Positions 1-4,815 of a DNA stretch of 5,263 nt are shown piece by piece (the first letter of the stretch is position 1; each line of letters begins with the position of its first letter). Position numbers and translations under genes: made by a program. Under the pieces are notes generated by a model. That model was not told the DNA's origin. It searched no databases and saw nothing but the letters and a program-made list of their open reading frames with translations. Location of the stretch: contig JAICKD010000296.1 in assembly GCA_025928125.1 (NCBI GenBank), forward strand, positions 1 through 5,263, given 5' to 3'. Source of the stretch: Ktedonobacterales bacterium (GTDB lineage Bacteria > Chloroflexota > Ktedonobacteria > Ktedonobacterales > JADMIN01).

Positions 1-457
1 GGCTCGCCGCGAGATCGAGACGGCGACGCCTGCCGCCAGAGATGGTCTTCAGCGGGCGCTTGGCGGCCTCCGTCAGCCCGAACTCTTCGAGCAGTTCCGC
101 CGATTTGGCCCGCGCTGCTGTGGCGCTGAGGCCGTTCAGACGCGAGAAGAGGAAGAGGTTCTCGCGCGCGCTCAGCGTCTCATCAACCGAAGCATACTGC
201 CCGGTCACGCCGATGAGCTGGCGGACGATATGCGCCTCGCGCACCACGTCATGCCCGAAGACGGTCGCGCTGCCGCCATCGGGGCGGAGCAGCGTCGCGA
301 GCATACGGATAACGGTGGTCTTGCCCGCGCCGTTCGGCCCAAGCACGCCATAGACGCTCCCGGTCTGAACGGAGAGATCGACGTGATCGACGGCGCGGTT
401 GTCGCCGAAGTCTTTGATGAGTCCATGAGCCTCGACGGCCTGAACAGATATCGACAT
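1..457 (-). CDS. DrrA-like ABC transporter ATP-binding protein, N-terminal part (C-terminus off the left edge)
   Basis: The protein is the nucleotide-binding subunit of an ABC exporter, acting on the cytoplasmic face of the membrane to power a partner permease. It reads MSISVQAVEAHGLIKDFGDN and continues for 152 residues to the window edge. Visible elements are Walker A GPNGAGKT (residues 40-47), the Q-loop in VTGQYASVDE (Gln87) and the signature ISGGRRRRLDLA (139-150). The ASVDETLSARENL stretch and RRRLDLAAS are typical of the DrrA (daunorubicin/polyketide resistance) branch, where the signature is usually SGGMRRRLDLA; here Met is replaced by Arg143. Walker B, the D-loop and the H-loop lie outside the window. 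The ATG at 457-455 follows a GGGGA purine run on the minus strand about 5 nt upstream. A permease gene (DrrB type) would be expected off the left edge. The transported substrate cannot be told from the sequence. The family call is strong; the DrrA subgroup is probable. Confidence 0.93.
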   Translation of the reverse strand, partial: MSISVQAVEAHGLIKDFGDNRAVDHVDLSVQTGSVYGVLGPNGAGKTTVIRMLATLLRPDGGSATVFGHDVVREAHIVRQLIGVTGQYASVDETLSARENLFLFSRLNGLSATAARAKSAELLEEFGLTEAAKRPLKTISGGRRRRLDLAAS

Positions 458-543
458 TCCATCCCCACTTCGTTAATGCATACAGATTCATGACTTTGAC
501 GCAGCACGGCTCAGGAGTCTCCGGCTGTATGTCGCGTACGAAT

Positions 544-557
544 AAAGATATATCTTT
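544..557. promoter_or_regulatory. 14-bp perfect palindrome, probable operator over the ABC gene promoter
   Basis: AAAGATATATCTTT equals its own reverse complement. An overlapping second inverted repeat, GATATA (547-552) with TATATC (559-564) and a 6-nt gap, extends the symmetry. The site covers the candidate -10 of the minus-strand ABC gene, a common place for a dimeric repressor. DrrA-type transporters are often controlled by PadR or TetR regulators, but no regulator gene lies in this window, so the cognate protein is unknown. Confidence 0.45.
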
Positions 558-575
558 TTATATCGAATCTGTCAA
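547..575 (-). promoter_or_regulatory. Candidate sigma-70-type promoter for the ABC ATPase gene
   Basis: On the minus strand a perfect -35 TTGACA (575-570) is followed by a 17-nt spacer and TATATC (552-547), a 4/6 match to the -10 consensus. Transcription would start near 540 and leave a leader of about 83 nt before the ATG at 457. The -10 lies inside a perfect palindrome, so a DNA-binding repressor there would block the polymerase. This is motif reading only, with no expression evidence. Confidence 0.5.
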
Positions 576-593
576 GGGGGTAGTCAAGGGGTA
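571..593. repeat. Tandem repeat GTCAAGGGG with 12-nt period
   Basis: GTCAAGGGG occurs at 571-579 and again at 583-591, each followed within one base by GTA or TA. On the minus strand this gives two TTGAC -35-like cores 12 nt apart just upstream of the ABC gene. It may be a duplicated -35 or an activator site, or a chance duplication. Confidence 0.4.
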
Positions 594-620
594 ATAGGAA
601 GGGTCGCCGCACACTGGGCG

Positions 621-685
621 CTAGCAATAGTACGATGTGCCAAGGGGCGGGGTTTCATCGTTTCTTCATAGGATATTGTCGCTAG
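621..685. repeat. Nested imperfect inverted repeat in the gap between the ABC and DHFR-like genes
   Basis: Three pairs of arms nest in order: CTAGC (621-625) with GCTAG (681-685), AATA (626-629) with TATT (674-677), and ACGATG (632-637) with CATCGT (656-661). The right side has a 3-nt interruption between the first two arms and a 12-nt interruption between the second and third. It could fold as a bulged stem in RNA of either strand, or be a worn-down mobile repeat. No T-tract follows on either strand, so it is not a classical terminator. Confidence 0.35.
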
Positions 686-818
686 GGTGACAGCCCTCTC
701 TCCCTAACCGCCGCCCTGCGGGCCGCTGCCGCTCCGCGTGCTCGACGCGTGCTTCCAGCCCGCGAGCGTGTTTGGGAAAATTCAGAGGAGAGGTCATCGG
801 GAGATCCTTTGCGCGTTG

Positions 819-1385
819 CTAGGATCGAGCTGGTTGGTAGGTGAGGAGCAGACCTCCCGCTGTGGTGGCTTTGGAACGGACGAGTTGCAACCGTTTGAGG
901 CTATCTCCAGCGTTGAGCAGACGCCTTCCTCCACCCAGCAAAATGGGCATAACACCCAGATTGAGCTCATCCAGCAGATCCCATTCGAGCAGAGAGCGCA
1001 TGAGGGTCAGACTGCCATGCACGCCAATGTTCTTCCCAGGTTGCTGCTTCAACTGAGTGATCGTCTGGCGAATATCTCCCGTGAGGACAGTTGTAGGTTG
1101 CCATGCCTCGACGTTGCTCAAGGTGGTGGAAACCACGTACTTGTGGACCGGGTTAATGAAGCCAGTAAAGGGGAGTTCGGCGGGCGCGGTGGGCCAGAAA
1201 GCCGCCCATGCCTGATATGTCCCACGCCCGAGCAGGACGGCATCCTGCTCGTTGATCGCTTCCTCCATGAAGTCCTGCATATCCGCATAAAATGGAGTCC
1301 ACTCTTCTTCCTGAGGTTGTGGGAGAAGCTCTGCCTCGACGACGCCATCAAGGGATGTAAATAAACCGCCGACCACTTTTCGCAT
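819..1385 (-). CDS. Dihydrofolate reductase family protein (RibD C-terminal-like fold)
   Basis: This 188-residue protein belongs to the small DHFR-like family related to the RibD C-terminal reductase domain (YyaP/YwjB type), predicted cytosolic NAD(P)H-dependent oxidoreductases of mostly unknown substrate. Recognisable blocks are an N-terminal strand with SLDGV (11-15), LLGRGTYQ (51-58), KYVVST (82-87), the helix LMRSLLEWDLLDEL (128-141), and PILLGGGRRLL (147-157), which is the family's usual P(V/I)-LG-G-RLF block. Its length is normal for the family, so it looks intact. The ATG at 1385-1383 is preceded on the minus strand by AAAGGT, with a 9-nt spacer, a good ribosome binding site. Two sampled 60-base rows inside it (901-1020) are 56% GC by count, against 75% for two rows of the next gene, suggesting a different history. 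It is unlikely to be the housekeeping FolA enzyme. The true reaction is unknown. Confidence 0.9.
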   Translation of the reverse strand: MRKVVGGLFTSLDGVVEAELLPQPQEEEWTPFYADMQDFMEEAINEQDAVLLGRGTYQAWAAFWPTAPAELPFTGFINPVHKYVVSTTLSNVEAWQPTTVLTGDIRQTITQLKQQPGKNIGVHGSLTLMRSLLEWDLLDELNLGVMPILLGGGRRLLNAGDSLKRLQLVRSKATTAGGLLLTYQPARS

Positions 1386-1412
1386 CGTGTGCTGACCTTT
1401 CTCTCGTGAGGG

Positions 1413-1445
1413 TGCTTGTCACCTGCAAGCATTCCCACCATAGCA
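1413..1445 (-). promoter_or_regulatory. Weak extended -10 and inverted repeat upstream of the DHFR-like gene
   Basis: On the minus strand TGCTATGGT (1445-1437) resembles an extended -10, though no good -35 precedes it. Just downstream, TGCTTG (1413-1418) and CAAGCA (1426-1431) form a 6-bp inverted repeat with a 7-nt spacer, about where transcription would begin. It could be an operator or a leader hairpin. The evidence is weak. Confidence 0.25.
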
Positions 1446-1658
1446 CGACGTGGTCAGACAAACTTCTTCTACCTTGCTCTTCTTGATGCACAAGGCTCCC
1501 GCAAAGCATTTCCTAATACACGCTCTGACGGCTGGCGCGGCTGCCCCTAAAAGGGAGGGGTACCAGAATGCGTGGGAGGTACTGGGCCTGGTTTGTCCGT
1601 GCTATGGGTCTGGCTCTGGCTCGCTGCACTACGTTGGAGAGACGGCTTGCGCCATCCG

Positions 1659-2531
1659 TTATCCCACCACGAAAGGCTGGAAGCGCTCGCGTTCGAGGCG
1701 GTCAGCGTCGCGTAGCTCGGCGGCGGTCCAGCGGGAGGGCTGAAGCGTCGCGCCATGGATGTCGGCCAGCGCGGTCTCGACGGCCTGTATTACCTCGTCG
1801 GCGGGGATCGCGCGGCCCGCGGCGTCGTCCAGACCGACTGTGGCGTTGTGCAGTCTGGTCGCCAGCGTCTTGCGCTGGTTGTTGCCCAGATCGAGCAATT
1901 CGCCCAGCGCGCGCGGCACGAAGTGGCGGTAGATGCCCACCTGATAGAGCGCGCCCGGGCGGCGGCGTACCTGGCACAGCCCCACCAGCTTGCGCTTGCC
2001 CACCACGACCTCCCAGGGCGAGAGCGTGCCGTAGCAGGCCAGCCGCAGCGGATCATCCTGCGCCAGCGGCGGTTGTTTGCGCGCCTCCTCCACCGGCAAC
2101 GCCCGCGCCTTCGCCGCGCCCAGCGAGACCAGCGCCCGCTGCCAGACCTGGCCCATCCAGCGATAGGCGTCCACCACATCGCTCGTCGCCAGCGAATGCG
2201 TCGCGGGCAGCGCTACATCCAGGCTGAGCAGATCGGTGTTCACGAAGACCGCCGTCCCGCCGGAGGTGCGTCGGTAGATGCCAATGTCGCGCTCGGCGGT
2301 CGTCTCGAAGTTGGCGATGCGCGGCTTCTGGCCATTGCCGATTACCAGCGCCTCCGCCTTCGGCACGTACCAGCGCAGCGCGGGCCGGTGGCTCTCCGCC
2401 AACCCCGCCAGCACCGCCTCGCTCAGCGCCAGTTGCCGTCCCATCGGCGCATCCGAAAATGGCAGCACACGCCAGTTCCCTCCGTGGGCGCCACCTGTAA
2501 CCGCGTCCTCATGCTCGCTCATGACAGCCAT
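1659..2531 (-). CDS. Lipoate-protein ligase A / octanoyltransferase family protein (divergent)
   Basis: The protein carries the biotin/lipoate ligase (LplA/LipB/LipM) fold, whose members attach lipoate or octanoate to a lysine of E2 or GcvH domains in the cytosol. Numbering here is from the GTG at 2537 (292 residues). The core runs from WRVLPFSDAP (22-31) through LRWYVPKAEALVIGNGQ (54-70), RRTSGGTAVF (89-98), LACYGTLSPWEVVVGKRKLVG (Leu166-Gly186) and QVRRRPGALYQVG. Lys183 aligns with the catalytic or substrate lysine of the family's RK(V/I)-G motif. Cys168 sits where LipM-type octanoyltransferases carry a cysteine, as far as I recall. Family residues are altered: RR-SGG-AVxH has Val-Asn in place of His-Asp, and GSAQ is GLCQ. 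I prefer the ATG at 2531, with AAAGAGAG about 5 nt upstream; GTG 2537 and ATG 2522 are alternatives. No partner genes lie nearby, so ligase versus transferase stays open. Confidence 0.87.
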   Translation of the reverse strand: MAVMSEHEDAVTGGAHGGNWRVLPFSDAPMGRQLALSEAVLAGLAESHRPALRWYVPKAEALVIGNGQKPRIANFETTAERDIGIYRRTSGGTAVFVNTDLLSLDVALPATHSLATSDVVDAYRWMGQVWQRALVSLGAAKARALPVEEARKQPPLAQDDPLRLACYGTLSPWEVVVGKRKLVGLCQVRRRPGALYQVGIYRHFVPRALGELLDLGNNQRKTLATRLHNATVGLDDAAGRAIPADEVIQAVETALADIHGATLQPSRWTAAELRDADRLERERFQPFVVG

Positions 2532-2570
2532 CCACACTCTCTTTGATTGGTCTCAAACAACCAGCTATCC

Positions 2571-2616
2571 AATTAATGGTAATTAATCATTTTCTCATGG
2601 TTGCTATCTATGATAG
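2571..2616. promoter_or_regulatory. AT-rich repeats in the divergent control region between the ligase and protease genes
   Basis: AATTAATGGT (2571-2580) and AATTAATCAT (2581-2590) repeat AATTAAT with exactly 10-bp spacing, one DNA turn, and each contains the palindrome ATTAAT. Nearby CTATC (2604-2608) and GATAG (2612-2616) form an inverted repeat around TATGAT (2609-2614), a 5/6 match to a plus-strand -10. Its -35 position (ATCATT at 17 nt) is poor, so an activator or another sigma factor may be involved. The stretch stands out as AT-rich against GC-rich flanks and probably holds the promoters of both divergent genes. The proteins that bind it are unknown. Confidence 0.4.
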
Positions 2617-2709
2617 ACTGGTCACGCCGCCAGTTTGGCTGGGCTATCCGTGGTTGATCGCGGGGAGCCTTGTAGATGCACGCTGAGCGGCTGCCTGTCA
2701 TCCTGTAGA

Positions 2710-2723
2710 AAGTGAGATCACTT
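2710..2723 (+). promoter_or_regulatory. Inverted repeat covering the ribosome binding site of the protease gene
   Basis: AAGTGAgaTCACTT is a 6-bp inverted repeat with a 2-bp centre, ending 2 nt before the ATG at 2726. The weak Shine-Dalgarno GTGAG (2712-2716) is inside it. As DNA it could be an operator; as RNA it could form a 5-bp hairpin with an AGAT loop that hides the ribosome binding site. Either would restrain protease expression. This is inferred from symmetry and position only. Confidence 0.4.
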
Positions 2724-2725
2724 GC

Positions 2726-4591
2726 ATGTCGGATACGGCCCCCCGACCGTATGTAGCGCTATCTGGAAGCGAACGTCAACTTGTCCCCGGCGCACAGGAA
2801 GACGGTCCCCTGGACCCCAATGAAACGATCGAGGTGACTATACGACTCCGCGCGCGTGAATCCGACGCGCAGATCGACGCCGAGGTCGCCGCGCTAGGGG
2901 CGCAACTACCCGCCGACCGCACCTATCTGACGCCCGACGAGTATGCGGCGCGCTACGGAGCCGACCAAGCGGACCTTACCAAGGTCGAGCAATTTGCCCA
3001 GGAGAGTCACCTGACTGTGGTTCGGAGCGATCTTTCTCAGCGGATCGTCATTCTCTCTGGAACCTTGCATGACGTCTCGGCGGCGTTCCGCGTGCAACTG
3101 GTACAGTATACCTCGCCACGGGGCAACTACCGTGGCCGCGTTGGCCCGGTGCAAATCCCCGCCGAACTGCAAGGGATCATCGAGGGCATCTTCGGGTTGG
3201 ATAACCGTCCCCAGGCGCGCCCGCATATTCGCTATACGCGCCCGGATGCCTCTGGCTCCTCATCTGTCGTCGCGCTGGCCACCGCCACCGCGCCCGCGTT
3301 TGGCACACCAGGAAGCTTCGCGCCGCCACAGGTGGGCGAAATCTATAACTTCCCCAAGGATCTCGATGGCACGGGCCAGTGTATCGGCATCCTCGAGTTT
3401 GGCGGCGGCTACTCTGACAGCGACCTCCAGGCGTACTTCCAGCAGCTTGGTATGCCAGCCCCCAAGGTAACGGCTGTCTCCGTCGGCGGCGTCGGCAATG
3501 AGCCAGGGAAAGATCAGGATAGCGATGCCGAGGTACTGCTCGATATCGAGATCGCGGCCTCGCTTGCCCCCGGCGCAAAGATCGTCGTCTACTTTGCTCC
3601 CTTCACCGAACAGGGGTGGGTTGATGTCGTGACCGCTGCCATCCATGACACACAGAATCGCCCTTCGGTGCTCTCGATCAGCTGGGGCTTTACCGAGGGG
3701 CAGGATATCTGGACGCCCCAGGCAATCAATACCGTGAACCAGGCGTTCCAGGCGGCGGCGTTGCAGGGCATTACCGTCTGTGCGGCCTCCGGCGACGATG
3801 GCTCGCGCGATCAGCTCGATGATGGCCACGCCCATGTCGACTTCCCGGCGTCCAGCCCCTACGTGCTGGCCTGCGGCGGCACCACCCTCCTATTTTCAGG
3901 GAATACATTCACTGGAGAAAAAGTCTGGAACGATGGTGGCCGCGACCAGGGCGGCGGCGCGACCGGCGGCGGTGTGAGCGATGATATCGCGCAGCCATCC
4001 TGGCAGAAGGGCATCGTGCCACCTTCGGTCAATCCTGGCAACCATGTCGGGCGCGGCGTGCCGGATGTGGCGGGGAACGCCGACGGCGTCTCTGGCTACG
4101 CCATTCTGGCGGATGGGCAGCTTCTCAGCGAGGTCGGCGGCACCAGCGCGGTCTCGCCACTCTGGTCGGCGCTGATCGCGCGGGCCAATCAGAAGTTGGG
4201 CAAGCCTGTAGGCTATATCAATCCCCTGCTCTACACTTCGCTGGGCAAGACGAATGCCTTCCGCGATGTCACCAGCGGTAACAACGATCCGACTGGCGGC
4301 CAACTGGGCGGCTATCAGTCAGCCGCGGGCTGGGATGCCTGCACCGGCTGGGGCAGCCCGGACGGGACGAATCTGGTCAATGCCCTGACCGCCAGCGGCG
4401 CGACATCCGGCGGCTCGACGCCCACCTCAGGCGGCACTGCTCCCAGCGGCTCTAACGGCGCGGACCCGGCGACGGACGATGCCACGACTAGCGGTGGCGG
4501 CAATGTGGGCCTCACCATCGGCATTGTGCTGACGATTGTCGCGATTGTCGCCGTCCTCGTCGCGATCTACTTCGTGACACGCAGCTTCTAG
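2726..4591 (+). CDS. S53 family (sedolisin/kumamolisin-like) serine-carboxyl peptidase with C-terminal membrane anchor
   Basis: This is a 621-residue precursor of an acid-acting endopeptidase. The pro-kumamolisin activation domain spans about residues 10-165 and ends in FGLDNRPQARPHIRY. A low-complexity linker (171-195) leads to the catalytic domain, which starts near VGEIYNFPKDLDGTGQCIGI. By comparison with kumamolisin the active site is Glu269 and Asp273 (AEVLLDIE), Asp357 (ASGDDGS, oxyanion) and Ser474 (GGTSAVSP). Calcium ligands would be Asp514 (FRDV) and Asp537 (AGWDACTGWGSPDG) with nearby backbone carbonyls, so the enzyme should be active and self-processing. After the catalytic domain come a Gly/Ser/Thr linker (about 556-592) and one hydrophobic helix (about 594-617) ending TRSF. 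There is no N-terminal signal peptide. An in-frame TGA at 2684-2686, with no ATG, GTG or TTG between it and 2726, fixes the start. The gene is transcribed alone, divergent from the ligase gene and convergent with the dehydratase gene. Confidence 0.96.
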   Translation: MSDTAPRPYVALSGSERQLVPGAQEDGPLDPNETIEVTIRLRARESDAQIDAEVAALGAQLPADRTYLTPDEYAARYGADQADLTKVEQFAQESHLTVVRSDLSQRIVILSGTLHDVSAAFRVQLVQYTSPRGNYRGRVGPVQIPAELQGIIEGIFGLDNRPQARPHIRYTRPDASGSSSVVALATATAPAFGTPGSFAPPQVGEIYNFPKDLDGTGQCIGILEFGGGYSDSDLQAYFQQLGMPAPKVTAVSVGGVGNEPGKDQDSDAEVLLDIEIAASLAPGAKIVVYFAPFTEQGWVDVVTAAIHDTQNRPSVLSISWGFTEGQDIWTPQAINTVNQAFQAAALQGITVCAASGDDGSRDQLDDGHAHVDFPASSPYVLACGGTTLLFSGNTFTGEKVWNDGGRDQGGGATGGGVSDDIAQPSWQKGIVPPSVNPGNHVGRGVPDVAGNADGVSGYAILADGQLLSEVGGTSAVSPLWSALIARANQKLGKPVGYINPLLYTSLGKTNAFRDVTSGNNDPTGGQLGGYQSAAGWDACTGWGSPDGTNLVNALTASGATSGGSTPTSGGTAPSGSNGADPATDDATTSGGGNVGLTIGIVLTIVAIVAVLVAIYFVTRSF

Positions 4592-4600
4592 GCTATAGCG

Positions 4601-4653
4601 CGGACCCCCTCCCCCGGCCCCTCCCCCTTGCAGGGAGAGGGGGGACCAGAGCC
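4601..4653 (+). repeat. C-rich/G-rich hairpin repeat, unit 1
   Basis: The unit runs from CGGACC (4601) to CCAGAGCC (4653). The hairpin pairs 4618-4627 with 4633-4642: ten positions, one C-A mismatch, loop TTGCA. It shares its ends and arms with unit 3 in the same orientation; the closing stretch GGGGG(A/T)CCAGAGCC matches at 13 of 14 positions. It begins 10 nt after the protease stop. It has no T-tract, so it resembles a REP-like dispersed repeat more than an intrinsic terminator, though it could stall transcription or protect mRNA 3' ends. Confidence 0.65.
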
Positions 4654-4685
4654 ACCCGCGCCCTCCGCCGCTTTGGTCGTCTAAT

Positions 4686-4749
4686 CCCTCTCCCAGCGCA
4701 AGCTGGGGGAGGGTGGCCGAGCGGAGCAAGGCCGGGAGGGGGCCGCTCG
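4686..4749 (-). repeat. C-rich/G-rich hairpin repeat, unit 2 (inverted), two stem-loops
   Basis: Bases 4686-4697 pair with 4702-4713: twelve positions, eleven Watson-Crick and one T-G, capped on the plus strand by GCAA, a GNRA-type tetraloop. A second inverted repeat, CGAGCGG (4718-4724) with CCGCTCG (4743-4749), follows. Read on the minus strand, the first stem is the CCCTCCCCC / GGGAGAGGG arms of unit 1 with AGC and GCT added on the two sides of the loop, so the unit is an inverted relative of units 1 and 3. Confidence 0.6.
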
Positions 4750-4757
4750 CCTAGCCC

Positions 4758-4807
4758 CGGACCTCACCCCCCTGCCCCCTCTCCTATGGGAGAGGGGGTC
4801 CAGAGCC
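4758..4807 (+). repeat. C-rich/G-rich hairpin repeat, unit 3
   Basis: The unit runs from CGGACC (4758) to CCAGAGCC (4807). Its stem is perfect: CCCCCTCTCC (4775-4784) pairs with GGAGAGGGGG (4789-4798) around the loop TATG. It ends 8 nt before the stop codon of the minus-strand dehydratase gene. Together the three units fill the 224-bp gap between the convergent genes, and I see no gene within that gap. Confidence 0.65.
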
Positions 4808-4815
4808 GTCCGCCG

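Larger units (their letters stand above)
458..818. other. 361-bp non-coding region between the ABC gene and the DHFR-like gene
   Basis: I find no convincing gene here. Besides the promoter, palindrome, tandem repeat and nested inverted repeat listed separately, bases 691-735 are a C-rich stretch with CCCTCTCTCCCTAACCGCC and a small GCCC-TGC-GGGC hairpin. That stretch resembles the C-rich repeats at 4601-4807 and may be a degraded copy. No clear rho-independent terminator follows the DHFR-like stop codon. Confidence 0.6.

Noticed and set aside
205..507. Minus-strand open frame of 100 codons overlapping the ABC ATPase
   Set aside because: Walker A and the signature motif are in another minus-strand frame starting at 457; this one has no motif.
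738..1364. Plus-strand open frame of 208 codons antisense to the DHFR-like gene
   Set aside because: No family motifs, and the opposite strand encodes an intact protein with a good ribosome binding site.
1544..1560. Short hairpin CCCCT/AGGGG as a terminator after the ligase gene
   Set aside because: A 5-bp stem with a 7-nt loop and no T-tract after the stem on the minus strand; it is also about 100 nt past the stop.
1568..2227. Plus-strand open frame of 219 codons, very rich in Arg, Pro and Ala
   Set aside because: Its composition is typical of out-of-frame reading of a GC-rich gene, with no recognisable domain.
1755..2546. Long plus-strand open frame (263 codons) antisense to the ligase gene
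   Set aside because: It is a GC-rich shadow frame: the translation is Arg/Gln/His-rich with no family motif, while the minus strand has clear ligase motifs throughout.
3260..3835. Minus-strand open frame of 191 codons inside the protease gene
   Set aside because: It is a shadow of the S53 catalytic domain, whose active-site motifs are on the plus strand in this interval.
4427..4729. Minus-strand open frame of 100 codons across the protease tail and the hairpin repeats
   Set aside because: It reads through the repeat units and the antisense of the linker and membrane helix, giving Gly-rich low-complexity sequence with no gene-like features.
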